Below are positions 23,936-34,226 of a stretch of DNA of 64,000 nucleotides, in pieces. Under the pieces are notes generated by a model. It was not told where the DNA came from and ran no database searches. It worked only from the letters and a program-made list of their open reading frames with translations. Every line of letters begins with the position of its first letter. Position 1 is the first letter of the stretch. The DNA comes from Verrucomicrobiaceae bacterium (GTDB lineage: Bacteria > Verrucomicrobiota > Verrucomicrobiia > Verrucomicrobiales > Verrucomicrobiaceae), in assembly GCA_027484445.1 (NCBI GenBank), contig JAIXSY010000055.1:372001-436000 (forward strand), written 5' to 3'. Made by a program: the position numbers and the translations under genes.

Positions 23936-25324
23936 TTAGGCAGCAAGGCCTGCGGCAGCCAGTTTGCCTTCTTCAGTGAGGATGGCTCCGGTCAGCTCGG
24001 GCTTGCAGTCACCTTTGAGCTCATCGCGGAATTTCTTGATGAAGCTCTGCGTCGGCCAGGAGGCGGCCTCGCCAAAGGCACAGATGGTTTTGCCCTCGAT
24101 CTGATTGGCCACGGTTTCGAGCTGATCGACATCGTCAGGACTGGCCTCACCGTCCACGATGCGGTCGCTGATTTTCTTCATCCATAGGCTGCCTTCGCGG
24201 CAAGGGGTGCACTGACCGCAGCTCTCGTGGGCGTAGAAGTTATTCAGGTTGTTGATGACCCAGGTCATGCTGCGGCTGTCATCCATGATGATGACGCCAC
24301 CAGAACCGGCCATGGTGCCACACTGGGCGAGGGTATCGAAGTCCATGGGGATGTCCCAAATGGTGATTTCACGGCCATCCTTGAGCTTGTAGGTCTCGTC
24401 GGCGCGCAGGACCTTGGAGGAGCTGCCGCCAGGGATGATGGCCTTGAGCTTGCGTCCGGGTTTGAGCCCGCCGCAGAGATCGTTGATGACCTCACCCATG
24501 GTGACTTTGCCCACCTCGACCTCGTAGTAGCCGGGTTTTTGTACATCTCCCGAAACGCAAAGGATGCGGGTGCCGGTGTTGTTGGGGGTGCCCAGCTTGG
24601 CGTATTCAGCTCCCCCCATCTGGATGATGTGCTTCACGTGGCAGAGGGACTCCACATTGTTCACGATCGTGGGGCACATGTAGAGGCCGAGGGCAGCGGG
24701 AAAATAGGGAGGCTTGATGCGTGGGTAGGGCCGCTTGCCTTCGAGCGATTCGATAAGGCCTGTCTCCTCTCCGCAGATGTAGGCACCTGCTCCACGATGG
24801 ACATACAGCTCGCAGTCAAAGCCGCTGCCCAGGATGTTTTTGCCAAGGAATCCCTTCGCATGAGCCTCCGCGATGGCTTTTTCCACAATGATGGCCGCCT
24901 GGGGGAATTCCTCGCGAATGTAGATGTAGCCCAGCTTTGCGCCGACGGCGAAGCAGGCGATGATCATGCCCTCTAGGAGTTGGTGGGGGTCCTGGTGCAG
25001 GATGTAGCGATCCTTGAAGGTGCCAGGCTCGGATTCATCAGCATTGCAGATGAGATAGACAGGTTTCGTGTTGGTAGGCGGGATGAAGCCCCACTTCACG
25101 CCCGTGGGGAAGCCTGCACCGCCGCGACCACGCAGGCCGCTGGCCTTGACCTCATTGATGATGGCGCTCTTCTCCATGGTGAGCGCTTTCTTCAGCTGCT
25201 CATAGCCACCATCGGCCAGGAAGGACTCGATGCTGGGCGTGTAGCCTGCGCGGTCCACGTTTTTGAAGATCAGCCGCTTTTCGCGAGCGTGGGGCTCTTT
25301 GCCGGGGAGGTATGAAATCGCCAT
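23936..25324 (-). CDS. nuoF: NADH-quinone oxidoreductase subunit F (NuoF)
   Basis: A 462-residue flavoprotein subunit of respiratory complex I, which takes electrons from NADH via FMN and a 4Fe-4S cluster. The NADH/FMN motifs GLRGRGGAGFPTGVKW and GAGAYICGEETGLIESLEG and the cluster motif ESCGQCTPCREG with a later Cys are all present. The track start at 25417 lies in sequence containing a palindromic operator; I use ATG 25324 (MAISYLPGKEPHAREKR). No nuoE or nuoG is adjacent, so nuoF stands alone here, with nuoBC 14 kb away. A CRP/FNR-type palindrome is centred 65 bp upstream. Confidence 0.96.
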   Translation of the reverse strand: MAISYLPGKEPHAREKRLIFKNVDRAGYTPSIESFLADGGYEQLKKALTMEKSAIINEVKASGLRGRGGAGFPTGVKWGFIPPTNTKPVYLICNADESEPGTFKDRYILHQDPHQLLEGMIIACFAVGAKLGYIYIREEFPQAAIIVEKAIAEAHAKGFLGKNILGSGFDCELYVHRGAGAYICGEETGLIESLEGKRPYPRIKPPYFPAALGLYMCPTIVNNVESLCHVKHIIQMGGAEYAKLGTPNNTGTRILCVSGDVQKPGYYEVEVGKVTMGEVINDLCGGLKPGRKLKAIIPGGSSSKVLRADETYKLKDGREITIWDIPMDFDTLAQCGTMAGSGGVIIMDDSRSMTWVINNLNNFYAHESCGQCTPCREGSLWMKKISDRIVDGEASPDDVDQLETVANQIEGKTICAFGEAASWPTQSFIKKFRDELKGDCKPELTGAILTEEGKLAAAGLAA

Positions 25325-25380
25325 GGGGGAGGGGGTCGCTGGGTTCAGTATTGAGCTACGGCAGGGGGCGGCAAGCGGGT

Positions 25381-25398
25381 TTGTGAAAAATTTCACAA
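25381..25398 (-). promoter_or_regulatory. CRP/FNR-type operator upstream of nuoF
   Basis: TTGTGAAA-AA-TTTCACAA, a perfect 8-2-8 palindrome matching the TGTGA-N6-TCACA pattern, centred about 65 bp before the nuoF ATG. Read toward nuoF it is flanked as AGC-TTGTGAAA-NN-TTTCACAA-ACCCGC-TTGCCG, where TTGCCG may be the -35. The same arrangement occurs before nuoB. Confidence 0.7.
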
Positions 25399-25532
25399 GC
25401 TGAAGTCCTCCGCTCACAGGCTGAATGGAGAGGGAAAGACGAAGCTAGTGGAGGCATGACGAAGGCTAGAGAGTGCTTCTTCATTTGCGCTGAAGCCACT
25501 CCGCGTCATCGTGGGCTTTCCCGTTAACCCCC

Positions 25533-26018
25533 ATGGCAAGCATCACGAACGAAAAACTCATCGCCCACACCCAGTGGCTGGAGAGCGAAGGCAAAACTGG
25601 CCGGAAGCTCGATGAAACTGGCATGAATCTCGCCGGAGCGACGCTGAATGACCTGAATCTGACGCGGGCACACTTTGTGGGAACCACGATGACCAAGGCG
25701 AACCTGAGCGGCACGAACCTGTCTCAGGCTGACTTCAGCGGAGCAAACCTGGACAGCACCAATCTCTCTGGAGCGAATCTTTCCGGCGCTGACCTGGGCG
25801 GAGTGTCGATGCGGAACGCGAATTTGCAGCAGGCGAATCTGCGCGGTGCGGATCTCTCTGGCGCCAACCTTGAGGGCGCGAACCTCACCGAGGCTGACTT
25901 TACGGATGCAGACCTCATCGCCGCGAACCTGTCGAAGACGACGCAGACCGGCATGATTCTAGCCGGAGCCAAGCTTGCTGATACCCAGGGGCTGGATAAG
26001 ACCTCTGCCACGCACTGA
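25533..26018 (+). CDS. Pentapeptide-repeat protein
   Basis: A 161-residue protein. After an ordinary 30-residue N-terminus, about 24 consecutive A(D/N)LSG-type pentapeptides run to residue 150 (GTNLSQADFSGANLDSTNLS, ADLSGANLEGANLTEADF). They predict a right-handed quadrilateral beta-helix. There is no signal peptide. Some family members mimic DNA and protect gyrase, but most are uncharacterised; nothing here indicates a specific target. Transcribed with purQ, whose ATG is 15 bp downstream. Confidence 0.9.
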   Translation: MASITNEKLIAHTQWLESEGKTGRKLDETGMNLAGATLNDLNLTRAHFVGTTMTKANLSGTNLSQADFSGANLDSTNLSGANLSGADLGGVSMRNANLQQANLRGADLSGANLEGANLTEADFTDADLIAANLSKTTQTGMILAGAKLADTQGLDKTSATH

Positions 26019-26033
26019 TTTTTCTCCCTTTCC

Positions 26034-26741
26034 ATGCCACACGCTCTCCTGATCAAATTTCCCGGAACCAACTGCGATCTCGAAACCTCTCGCGCCCTGG
26101 AAGAAGCCGGCTTCAGCACCGCTGTCCTGCCCGTCTCACAGCTGTCAGCCCAGAGTTTGGAAAGCGCTCATTTGGTGGTCTTTTCGGGAGGTTTTAGTTA
26201 CGGCGATTACGTGATGAGCGGCAGGATCGCCAAGCTGATGACCCAGCAGCGCTTGGGCGATGAGCTGCGCGCATTTGTGGCACGTGGCGGTTATGTGCTG
26301 GGCATCTGCAATGGCTTCCAGATTTTGACACAACTGGAACTCCTGCCACGCGGCAGTCTGATTCACAACCAATCTGGGCGCTTCATCTGCCGCTGGGTGC
26401 CGCTGAAAAAAAACAGCACGCGCAGCCCCTACTTGGCCCTTCTGCCCGATCACTTCGAGCTGCCCGTGGCACACGCGGAAGGTCGCTTCGTCGGTGAGGC
26501 AGGCGACGCGGAAAAATATGTCAAGGATGGCCACGGCGCGCTGCTCTATGGCACTGACTTCAACGGCAGCAGTGCTGGCATCGCCGGGCTGCAGGACGAG
26601 ACCGGACGCGTCTTCGGGCTGATGCCGCACCCCGAGCGTTTTGTCTCCAAAGACACTCATTATGACCGCGACTGGAACAAGGCAGAAAAAGGCTGGGGCT
26701 ATTACCTCTTCAAAGGTGTGGCTGAGGCCCTCGCTGCCTGA
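26034..26741 (+). CDS. purQ: Phosphoribosylformylglycinamidine synthase, glutaminase subunit PurQ
   Basis: A 235-residue class I glutamine amidotransferase that supplies ammonia to PurL in purine synthesis. Evidence: LIKFPGTNCDLETSRALE at the N-terminus, FSGGFSYGDYVMSG, the nucleophile-bearing GICNGFQILTQL, the mid motif HNQSGRFICRW and the His/Glu pair in GLMPHPERF. The start is the ATG at 26034. purL and purS are not in the window, so this organism uses the three-subunit enzyme with genes apart. Confidence 0.95.
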   Translation: MPHALLIKFPGTNCDLETSRALEEAGFSTAVLPVSQLSAQSLESAHLVVFSGGFSYGDYVMSGRIAKLMTQQRLGDELRAFVARGGYVLGICNGFQILTQLELLPRGSLIHNQSGRFICRWVPLKKNSTRSPYLALLPDHFELPVAHAEGRFVGEAGDAEKYVKDGHGALLYGTDFNGSSAGIAGLQDETGRVFGLMPHPERFVSKDTHYDRDWNKAEKGWGYYLFKGVAEALAA

Positions 26742-26800
26742 CCTGCGTGGATCACGCTCATCTCTGCCATCTCTTTTTACCCACCCCCTCGCCTCAACTC

Positions 26801-27196
26801 ATGTCTGACATCGCCCTCGCCAAAGGAGAAAAATTCCTCGAAGACAACGCCAAAAAAGAAGGCGTACACGTCACCGCCAGTGGTCTGCAATACAAGATCA
26901 TCACCGAAGGGACCGGCAAGAGCCCCAAAGCCACGGACACCGTGGAGGTGCACTACGAAGGCACACTGATCGATGGGCGTGTCTTCGACAGCAGCTACCG
27001 TCGTGGGCAGACCATTGAGTTCCCGCTGAACCGTGTGATCGCCGGCTGGACTGAGGGCGTGCAGCTGATGAAAGAAGGCTCCAAGTTCAGATTTTTCATT
27101 CCTTCCCGTCTGGCCTACGGCTCGCGTGGAGCTGGCCGTGACATTGGCCCGAATGAAGCTCTGATCTTTGATGTCGAGCTCTTCAAAGTGAAATGA
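26801..27196 (+). CDS. FKBP-type peptidyl-prolyl cis-trans isomerase
   Basis: A 131-residue protein with a short helical N-terminus (ALAKGEKFLEDNAKKEGV) and one complete FKBP domain (GTGKSPKATDTVEVHYEGTL, GRVFDSSYRRGQ, VIAGWTEGVQLM, SRLAYGSRG, LIFDVELFKV). It catalyses prolyl isomerisation in folding. The start is moved from 26747 to ATG 26801 because the extra 18 residues are not family-like. There is no signal peptide, so it is probably cytoplasmic, similar to the FklB/Mip C-terminal half. Confidence 0.93.
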   Translation: MSDIALAKGEKFLEDNAKKEGVHVTASGLQYKIITEGTGKSPKATDTVEVHYEGTLIDGRVFDSSYRRGQTIEFPLNRVIAGWTEGVQLMKEGSKFRFFIPSRLAYGSRGAGRDIGPNEALIFDVELFKVK

Positions 27197-27309
27197 AGAT
27201 GCCCTTCGCCGCATTCCCCTTTGGCTAGGGTGATCGCGGCCACAGGCTGCCCGGCAAAAGCTCGTGATGACAATTGCCTGCTAGCCTGTAAATTTTCCAG
27301 ATTCTCTTC

Positions 27310-28698
27310 ATGGCTGAAACTCCCGTTCAACCGTCCACAGCCCTGACTTGGCAACTTGCACCAGCCTCCCCTAGGGTTGGGCTGGGAGAGCAAGCCCAGA
27401 CACAGACGCGTCTGTTGTCTATTTCGATGGTGGGTTTCCTCCTGGGCTTTTACGCCATGCACAATCAGTGGCTGCAGCTGGGCTGGATGACCGCCTGCCT
27501 GAGTACCCTGCTGGCCAGTGAAGCCCGCAGTCTCATCTGGGAAGCCTGGCGGGCAGATCGCTGGATGCAGGGCGTGGCAGTGATTTTCCTCCTGGGCATG
27601 GCTCGATCCAGCCTGCTGGAATCTCCAGGGATGACGCTGAATTCATTCAGCTGGGGCTGGGCTGGCTCTCTCTTCATGCTCTTGACCCTGGGCCAGCTCT
27701 GGCAGGTCGGAAAGCAGCCGCGCTCGCCTTCCTGGATGGGAATGACTTTGGTGCTAGCGGCCACTCTGACCGCGGTGGCCAGTTACACGATCTTTTCCCT
27801 GCTCTCGGAGGGTTCCAGCATCGGCATGCCTCTGAAAAACTGGTTCGTCTATGGCGGCTGGAACACGGTGTGCTCTGGCATGACTTTTGGTTTTGCCTCC
27901 GTGTGGGCAAGCTTTCGCTGGCGAGAGTCGGCGAGTTCTTCAGCGAGGTGGAAATACTTCGCTTGGCTGTTGGCGACGATCCTTTTGATCTTCGCCACGC
28001 TGCAAACGCTGAGCCGCGGTGCCCTGATGGCGCTGACGGTGGCACACATCGCCTGGCTTTTGCCGCAGAGATGGCGCGCTGCGTGGAAACCCATGGCCGT
28101 GCTGCTGACCTGCATGGCTTGCTTTCAGCTTTCCGCACCGATTCTCAGTCGCCTCGCGGCGGAAAACCTCGCCGCAGATCTCGGCGTGGCCACGGAAACG
28201 GTGAAATCGCAGTCCCAAGAGTTCGGGGTGATCCCCCCCAACCCTGCCATGCGAGCTGTGGAGCGGGGTGACAATGGTCGCTTTGCCATCTACACGGCAG
28301 CTTTTAGCAGCATGACAACCTGGCAAGACTGGCTTTTCGGCAAGGGCCTGTGGTCCTCAAACGATGCCTGGTCATGCTCACTCTGGTGGTATCCTGAGCA
28401 CCTGCATAGCGTCTTTCTGGATGCTGGCGTGCGTGGGGGTGTGCCTGCTCTGCTCGGTGTGCTTTTTCTGACCGGCTGGGGCCTGCAGCGAGCCTGGAAG
28501 CTGGCACGCGAAGGTGAATCGCTCTGGTTTGTCCTCGCCTGTTTTGGGGCGGTGGCTTTGCTTTTCGATGGGGATAGCCTCTTTACCATGCTGAGCGTGC
28601 CTCGCTTTGAACCCCTGGTTTTCTGGACGCCGCTCGTGATTGCCTCCGCTCGCTTCGAGGCGAGTCGTGCGGCGAGTGCCCAGCGACCTCTTTCCTGA
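27310..28698 (+). CDS. O-antigen ligase/Wzy-family membrane protein
   Basis: A 462-residue integral membrane protein with about 10-12 hydrophobic segments. The central TLQTLSRGALMALTVAHIAWLLP resembles the Wzy_C/WaaL signature (SRG in a helix). A large periplasmic-looking loop follows (GDNGRFAIYTAAFSS to WWYPEHLHSVFLDAGVRGG, with the H/D-rich pattern typical of WaaL loops). Such proteins ligate or polymerise lipid-linked polysaccharides at the outer face of the inner membrane. No glycosyltransferase neighbours are visible, so the substrate is unknown. The SulP gene follows after 9 bp. Confidence 0.75.
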   Translation: MAETPVQPSTALTWQLAPASPRVGLGEQAQTQTRLLSISMVGFLLGFYAMHNQWLQLGWMTACLSTLLASEARSLIWEAWRADRWMQGVAVIFLLGMARSSLLESPGMTLNSFSWGWAGSLFMLLTLGQLWQVGKQPRSPSWMGMTLVLAATLTAVASYTIFSLLSEGSSIGMPLKNWFVYGGWNTVCSGMTFGFASVWASFRWRESASSSARWKYFAWLLATILLIFATLQTLSRGALMALTVAHIAWLLPQRWRAAWKPMAVLLTCMACFQLSAPILSRLAAENLAADLGVATETVKSQSQEFGVIPPNPAMRAVERGDNGRFAIYTAAFSSMTTWQDWLFGKGLWSSNDAWSCSLWWYPEHLHSVFLDAGVRGGVPALLGVLFLTGWGLQRAWKLAREGESLWFVLACFGAVALLFDGDSLFTMLSVPRFEPLVFWTPLVIASARFEASRAASAQRPLS

Positions 28699-28707
28699 GC
28701 TGCTGCC

Positions 28708-30582
28708 GTGTCAGCCCCTCCTGAGAACTCCACGACTTTCCGGCAGATCCTGCGGCATCTGCTCTGGCAAAGCCGGACGTGGCTGAAGACGACCCTGGCG
28801 GAAAGCACCCTGGATCCCCTGCCCTTTCGCCGCTGGATGGCCGGCTACGGCCCCCGCCGACTGCGTGCGGATCTGCGCGCCGCGATGTCCGTGTCGCTGC
28901 TCGATTTGCCACAGGGCATGGCCTACGCCGCTCTGGCAGGTCTGCCGCTTCAGGCGGGCACCATGTGCAGCGCGGTCTCGGGCATCACAGGTTCCCTCTT
29001 CAGCAGCTCGCGCTACACGATCCTTGGGCCCACGAATGCCACGGCGTTCATGATTTTTTCCTTTTTTGCCGCAGGTCCAGAGCTGGATCGGGCGGGCATG
29101 ATGCCCTTGTTGGTCTTCATGGTTGGGGCTCTCTTGCTCTTCGGATCTTTCCTGCGTGTGGCAGAGCTGGCGCAATACATCAGCCGCACCGTCGTGGTGG
29201 CCTATGTCACCGGGGCATCATTGCTTATCATCTCCAGTCAGCTTGCCTCCATCCTGGACATCTCCATGACGGCCATTCTGGAAGACGGCAGCAGCGTTCA
29301 GAGGCGGACTCTGCCCGGCATCTGGATCCATCTCGCCACGCATCTCAAAGATGCACACTGGGAGAGCATGGTGGTCGCTCTATTGACGGCGATGATCTAC
29401 GTGACCCTGCGCTACCTGCGCCCGCGCTGGCCGACTCTGGCCCTCAGTCTGGTGACCAGCGCTAGCTTGGCGACCGTGGCCACGGGCTTCGGCCTGCAAA
29501 TCTCGACCTATGCGGATGCACGCTTCGGCTTTTTTGACCTGCTGCCCAGCTTTCCAGACTTTGTCTCACCCCGGTTTTTCTCGGACTTCAGTCACCTTTT
29601 CGGCCTCGCCGTCGCCTTGGCCTTCTTGGCGACCTTGGAAAGTGCTTCCATGAACAAGACCCTGGCCAGTGTGACAGGGCAACGTCTGGACCCCAACCAA
29701 GACATGTTCAGCCTGGGCATGGCGAATCTAGCCTGCGCCTACCTGAGCGGCATGCCCTGCTCGGGCTCTCTGACACGCAGCGCCCTGAACTACCAAACCG
29801 GAGCGCGCACTCCCGTAGCAGCTTTGTTCAATGGCCTCTTCTGCCTGCTGGGTGCGCTGACGCTAGGCCAACTCGTCGGCTACATCCCCAGGGCCTCGCT
29901 CGCAGTGCTGATCATCTGCGTTGCTGTCTCGCTGGTGAATCGCCGCCACATCCGCGTTTGCCTCAGCGCGACGGGCTCGGATGCACTGGTCTTTTTCACC
30001 ACCCTCACTGCCACGCTGATGGTGCCGCTGCATGTGGCGATCTTCACAGGCGTGGGCATTTCCGTCATGCTCTACTTGCGCAAGGTCAGCCAACCACGCC
30101 TGGTGGAATATGAATTCACCCAAGAGGGGGATCTCGCCGAAGCGAGCCAAACTGGGACTCGCCAAAACCCCTCTGTCTCCATCGTGCACGTGGAGGGAGA
30201 GCTGTTCTTTGGTGCCGCCGATCTCTTCCGCACACAGATTCAGCGAACCTGCGGTGATCCCAACCTACGCGTGATCATTTTGCGGCTGAAAAATGCACGC
30301 CACCTGGATGCCACCTGCGTGCTGGCGCTGGAGGATTTGATTCGTCTTTTGCGCAAAGAAGGCCGCGAACTGCTCATCAGCGGTGTCCTAAAGGACGTGC
30401 ATCGTGTGCTGCGCGATTCAGGACTGGTGGACGTGCTCGGGCGGGAAAACATCTTCCCGGCCAGCCCCAGCAATCCGAATCTAGCCACGCGGAATGCACT
30501 GAAGCGCGCCCAAGAACTGCTCGGAACGACCGAAGCAGACGTGAAGATCTTTTTCGATCCTGGCAAAAAGAAGGACAGCTGA
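28708..30582 (+). CDS. SulP-family anion transporter with STAS domain
   Basis: A 624-residue transporter. The N-terminal part has about 12 membrane segments with the SulP signature (LLDLPQGMAYAALAGLPLQAG, LGPTNATAFMIF, ESASMNKTLASVTGQRLDPNQ, GMPCSGSLTRSALNYQTGARTP). The C-terminal STAS domain begins around residue 480 (SIVHVEGELFFGAADLFRTQ, LRLKNARHLDATCVLALEDL). SulP proteins move sulfate, bicarbonate or other anions by H+ or Na+ symport or anion exchange. The start is GTG at 28708, 9 bp after the ligase-like gene, so the two are probably co-transcribed. Substrate undetermined. Confidence 0.92.
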   Translation: MSAPPENSTTFRQILRHLLWQSRTWLKTTLAESTLDPLPFRRWMAGYGPRRLRADLRAAMSVSLLDLPQGMAYAALAGLPLQAGTMCSAVSGITGSLFSSSRYTILGPTNATAFMIFSFFAAGPELDRAGMMPLLVFMVGALLLFGSFLRVAELAQYISRTVVVAYVTGASLLIISSQLASILDISMTAILEDGSSVQRRTLPGIWIHLATHLKDAHWESMVVALLTAMIYVTLRYLRPRWPTLALSLVTSASLATVATGFGLQISTYADARFGFFDLLPSFPDFVSPRFFSDFSHLFGLAVALAFLATLESASMNKTLASVTGQRLDPNQDMFSLGMANLACAYLSGMPCSGSLTRSALNYQTGARTPVAALFNGLFCLLGALTLGQLVGYIPRASLAVLIICVAVSLVNRRHIRVCLSATGSDALVFFTTLTATLMVPLHVAIFTGVGISVMLYLRKVSQPRLVEYEFTQEGDLAEASQTGTRQNPSVSIVHVEGELFFGAADLFRTQIQRTCGDPNLRVIILRLKNARHLDATCVLALEDLIRLLRKEGRELLISGVLKDVHRVLRDSGLVDVLGRENIFPASPSNPNLATRNALKRAQELLGTTEADVKIFFDPGKKKDS

Positions 30583-30686
30583 GTTCGTGGGCCGGGTTGA
30601 CACCACTCCGCAGGGCTGCATTCTGAACCGTCCAAAGCCGGGTTGACCACGTTTTCTTGCTCAAATCTGCGCAACCCATCCAAGCC

Positions 30687-31244
30687 ATGCATTCCTCCAT
30701 TGAACTCAAGCGCGAAGTCGAAGCCATCCAGATCCCCAGCGGTGACAGCATCCAGCTGCCAATGGGCCTGAAGGTCATCATCACCCAATCGCTCGGCGGC
30801 ACCTACACGGTCGCCACAGACTTCGGTCTCGCCCGCATCAGCGCAAAGGATGCCGATGCGTTGGGCATCGACCCCGAGGCAGACAAAAAGGAACATGAAG
30901 GAGAATCCTCCAACATTCCTGAAGATGCGACCGAGTTGGAAGCTCAAGTCTGGTCTCAGCTCAAAAATGTCTATGACCCAGAAATTCCCGTCAACATCGT
31001 GGACCTCGGTCTGGTGTATGACTGCCGTGTGGAGCAAACTGAAGATGGCAAAAGCAAAGCCGTGGTGAAAATGACGCTAACGGCTCCAGGCTGTGGCATG
31101 GGACCGACCATTGCCGCCGATGCCCAAAGCCGCATCATGACCCTTGAAGAAATCGACGATGCCGCCGTGGAACTCGTCTGGGAGCCTGCCTGGAACCAAG
31201 GCATGATCTCCATCGAAGGGAAAATGAAGTTGGGGATGATCTAA
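30687..31244 (+). CDS. sufT: Fe-S assembly protein SufT (MIP18/DUF59 family)
   Basis: A 185-residue protein. The N-terminal 90 residues (SSIELKREVEAIQIPSGD, LSLGGTYTVATDFGLARI-like) match the SufT-specific domain. The C-terminal MIP18/DUF59 domain has NVYDPEIPVNIVDLGLVYD and LTAPGCGMGPTIAADAQ with the conserved Cys. SufT helps Fe-S cluster maturation. I chose ATG 30687; the track's extra 10 residues are unsupported. The rest of the suf operon is not in the window. The zinc-ribbon gene follows after 18 bp. Confidence 0.88.
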   Translation: MHSSIELKREVEAIQIPSGDSIQLPMGLKVIITQSLGGTYTVATDFGLARISAKDADALGIDPEADKKEHEGESSNIPEDATELEAQVWSQLKNVYDPEIPVNIVDLGLVYDCRVEQTEDGKSKAVVKMTLTAPGCGMGPTIAADAQSRIMTLEEIDDAAVELVWEPAWNQGMISIEGKMKLGMI

Positions 31245-31262
31245 GCTTCACCCACCCATCTC

Positions 31263-31556
31263 ATGGCGCGCTTCAAGCCACCCGGGCAATGCCCCAACTG
31301 CGGCGAGTGGGTCCCACGTGGTGCCCTGGCCTGCGATGAGTGCGGCTCCTGTGCCAAGTCCGGATGGAATGAAGACGCTGAACAGGATGGCCTGGACCTT
31401 CCCACAAATGACTTTGATTACGATGAATTCATCGCCCGTGAATTTGGCGGGCAAGAACCACAAGGGCGACTGCAATCCGCCCAAAAGTTCTGGAAGGGCG
31501 TCGCGATTGTTCTGGTGATCGTTTTGCTGGCAGGTTGGCTGCTATCTGGCCGCTAA
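31263..31556 (+). CDS. Small zinc-ribbon membrane protein
   Basis: A 97-residue protein with an N-terminal CPNCGEWVPRGALACDEC zinc ribbon (a CxxC pair plus CDECGSC), an acidic middle (GLDLPTNDFDYDEFIAREFG) and one C-terminal membrane helix (WKGVAIVLVIVLLAGWLLSG). The tail-anchored topology places the ribbon in the cytoplasm. Similar short proteins are common as uncharacterised neighbours; function unknown. Probably in one transcript with sufT. Confidence 0.8.
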   Translation: MARFKPPGQCPNCGEWVPRGALACDECGSCAKSGWNEDAEQDGLDLPTNDFDYDEFIAREFGGQEPQGRLQSAQKFWKGVAIVLVIVLLAGWLLSGR

Positions 31557-31674
31557 AGTTCCCCCTAGCCGCTCGGTAAATGCAAATTTCAGGAGGGGGG
31601 CTTGCAACAGGGGATCAGCAGCCTAGATTTTTCTCAAACAGAAAAGCTGTTTCGGCTTTCCTATCGTTTCTACA

Positions 31675-34203
31675 GTGATGAATAACTTTACCCCACGCGC
31701 ACAACAGGTTCTGGCACTCGCCCGCAAAGAGGCAGACCGCTTTAACCACAATTATGTCGGCACCGAACACATCCTGCTTGGGTTGATCAAACTCGGCCAA
31801 GGCGTGGCTGTGAATGTTCTTGGCAAGCTCGGTCTCGACCTGGAAACGGTGAGACTGCATGTCGAACAAAAAGTCGGTTCTGGCCCAGAAACCAAGATGG
31901 TGGGCAACATTCCCTACACACCACGCGTGAAGAAGGTGCTCGCACTGGCCAGCAAAGAAGCCAAAGCCCTGACGCACAGCTACGTCGGCACCGAGCACAT
32001 CCTGCTCGGCCTACTGCGTGAAGGCGAAGGGGTGGCAGCGCAGGTGCTGCGCGATTTGGACGTGAATCTGGACAAAGCTCGCAACGAAATCTTGCGTGAG
32101 CTTGACCCCAACTTTAGCTCTAACGACGAAGAGGAAGAAGAGAACAGCGATCCCGTCACGCCAGATGGCAAAGGCGAAAACGACCCTGGCAAGAAGAAGA
32201 AAAAGAACGAAAAAACTCCTGCGCTCAAAGCATTTGGCCGTGACCTGACCGAACTCGCTCAGCAAGGTGAAATGGATCCCGTCATCGGACGCAGCGAAGA
32301 GATTGCGCGTGTCATCCAGATCCTCTGCCGTCGCACCAAAAACAACCCAGTGCTGATTGGCGAAGCGGGTGTGGGCAAGACTGCTATTGTTGAAGGACTC
32401 GCTCAAGAAATCATCAATGGCAACGTGCCAGAGATCCTGCGTGAGAAGCGCGTCATCACCCTCGACCTCGCCCTCATGGTGGCAGGCACCAAGTATCGCG
32501 GCCAGTTTGAGGAGCGCATCAAAGCCGTCATGGACGAGATTCGCCGCACCAAAAACGTCATTCTTTTCATCGACGAACTCCACACCATGGTGGGCGCAGG
32601 CTCCGCCGAAGGCACGATGGATGCCAGCAACATCATCAAGCCCGCTCTGAGCCGTGGTGAAATGCAGGTCATCGGAGCCACCACGCTGAACGAGTATCGC
32701 AAATACATCGAAAAGGACAGCGCCCTGGAGCGCCGCTTCCAGCAGGTGAAGGTGGAAGAACCCTCTGTGGATGATGCCATCAAGATCCTCATGGGTCTAA
32801 AAGGCAAGTATGAAATGCACCACAAAGCTACCTATACCGATGAGGCCATCCGCCAAGCGGTGCAGTTGAGCTCACGCTACCTCACCGCACGTTTCCTGCC
32901 TGACAAGGCCATCGACATCATGGATGAAGCAGGCTCACGTTGCCGCATCGCTGCGATGACACGGCCACCTGAACTCAAGGACATCGACGCTGAGATCGAG
33001 CAGATCCGTGTGGAAAAAGAAACCTGCATCAAGGATCAGGATTTCGAAAAAGCTGCACGTCTTCGTGATCGCGAAAAGAACGCCAAAAAACGCTACGACG
33101 ACATCTTGGCTCACTGGCGCCAGCACAATCAAGAATCCACTGTGACCGTCAGCGAGGATGATGTCATGGCGATCGTTTCGAAATGGACGGGCGTCCCGCT
33201 CCAGCGCATGGAACAAGCCGAAGCTGCCAAGCTGCTGAAGATGGAAGAAGAGTTGAAAGGCAAGGTCATTGGCCAGGATGAGGCCGTCATTGCGATCAGC
33301 AAAGCGCTGCGCCGCAGCCGCGCCGATCTGAAGGACCCGCGTCGCCCCATCGGTAGCTTCCTATTCCTCGGCCCGACAGGTGTTGGCAAAACCTTCTTGG
33401 CCAAGAATTTGGCAGAATTCATGTTTGGCAGTGCCGAGGCTTTGATCCAGCTCGACATGTCGGAATACATGGAGAAGCACACCGCTAGCCGCCTCATTGG
33501 TGCGCCTCCTGGATATGTCGGATATGAAGAGGGAGGCCAGCTCTCAGAGGCCGTGCGTCGTCGCCCCTACAGTGTCGTTTTGTTCGATGAGATCGAAAAA
33601 GCCCATCCAGATGTGATGCACTTGCTGCTCCAGATTCTGGAAGAAGGACAGGTGACCGACAACTTCGGTCGTAAGATCGACTTCAGAAACACGATCGTCA
33701 TCCTGACCTCCAATGTCGGAGCTGAACAGATCAAGCGTCAGACCACGCTAGGCTTTGCGGCCATGCAGCAAGACCATGCCGACAACGACGCCATCAAAGG
33801 CAAGATCCAGGACACGGCCAAGAAATTCTTCAAGCCTGAGTTCCTGAACCGCCTGGATGACTTGATTGTCTTCAAGATGCTGGAGAAGGAGCAACTAGCC
33901 ACCATCGTGAATCTGGAAGTCGAAAAAGTCGTGAACCGCCTCAAGAAGCGCAACATCCACATCAAACTCGACAGCACCGCGATCGAATTCCTGATGAAGG
34001 AAGGCTACGACCCTCAGTATGGAGCTAGACCGATGCGCCGTGCCGTGGAGAAAAACATTGAAGATCCTCTCTCCGAGCACTTGCTTCGTGGAGATGTCCG
34101 CGAAGGAGACACCGTGACCGTCGGCTTCGATCCCGAAGCAAAACGGCTGAAGTTCTCCGCCGAATCCACGCCTCGGGTCGCCGAAGAAATCGCTGCGAAC
34201 TGA
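31675..34203 (+). CDS. clpC: Clp protease ATPase ClpC
   Basis: An 842-residue AAA+ unfoldase that feeds substrates to ClpP. Two Clp-N repeats ([36 protein letters not shown] and the second copy near residue 80) are followed by an acidic/lysine linker. AAA-1 has Walker [14 protein letters not shown] near residue 228. A UVR-containing middle domain follows ([20 protein letters not shown]). AAA-2 has [12 protein letters not shown] near residue 565 and sensor/arginine regions, ending in the D2-small domain ([20 protein letters not shown]). The M-domain with UVR marks it as ClpC, not ClpA or ClpB. No ctsR or mcsAB nearby and no CIRCE element was seen. Confidence 0.95.
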   Translation: MMNNFTPRAQQVLALARKEADRFNHNYVGTEHILLGLIKLGQGVAVNVLGKLGLDLETVRLHVEQKVGSGPETKMVGNIPYTPRVKKVLALASKEAKALTHSYVGTEHILLGLLREGEGVAAQVLRDLDVNLDKARNEILRELDPNFSSNDEEEEENSDPVTPDGKGENDPGKKKKKNEKTPALKAFGRDLTELAQQGEMDPVIGRSEEIARVIQILCRRTKNNPVLIGEAGVGKTAIVEGLAQEIINGNVPEILREKRVITLDLALMVAGTKYRGQFEERIKAVMDEIRRTKNVILFIDELHTMVGAGSAEGTMDASNIIKPALSRGEMQVIGATTLNEYRKYIEKDSALERRFQQVKVEEPSVDDAIKILMGLKGKYEMHHKATYTDEAIRQAVQLSSRYLTARFLPDKAIDIMDEAGSRCRIAAMTRPPELKDIDAEIEQIRVEKETCIKDQDFEKAARLRDREKNAKKRYDDILAHWRQHNQESTVTVSEDDVMAIVSKWTGVPLQRMEQAEAAKLLKMEEELKGKVIGQDEAVIAISKALRRSRADLKDPRRPIGSFLFLGPTGVGKTFLAKNLAEFMFGSAEALIQLDMSEYMEKHTASRLIGAPPGYVGYEEGGQLSEAVRRRPYSVVLFDEIEKAHPDVMHLLLQILEEGQVTDNFGRKIDFRNTIVILTSNVGAEQIKRQTTLGFAAMQQDHADNDAIKGKIQDTAKKFFKPEFLNRLDDLIVFKMLEKEQLATIVNLEVEKVVNRLKKRNIHIKLDSTAIEFLMKEGYDPQYGARPMRRAVEKNIEDPLSEHLLRGDVREGDTVTVGFDPEAKRLKFSAESTPRVAEEIAAN

Positions 34204-34226
34204 AGCCCTGGTTTACTCGCCCAATC

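Noticed and set aside
34204-34226. TPP riboswitch before thiD
   Set aside because: The gap after clpC is 23 bp, too short, and no THI-box-like sequence is visible.
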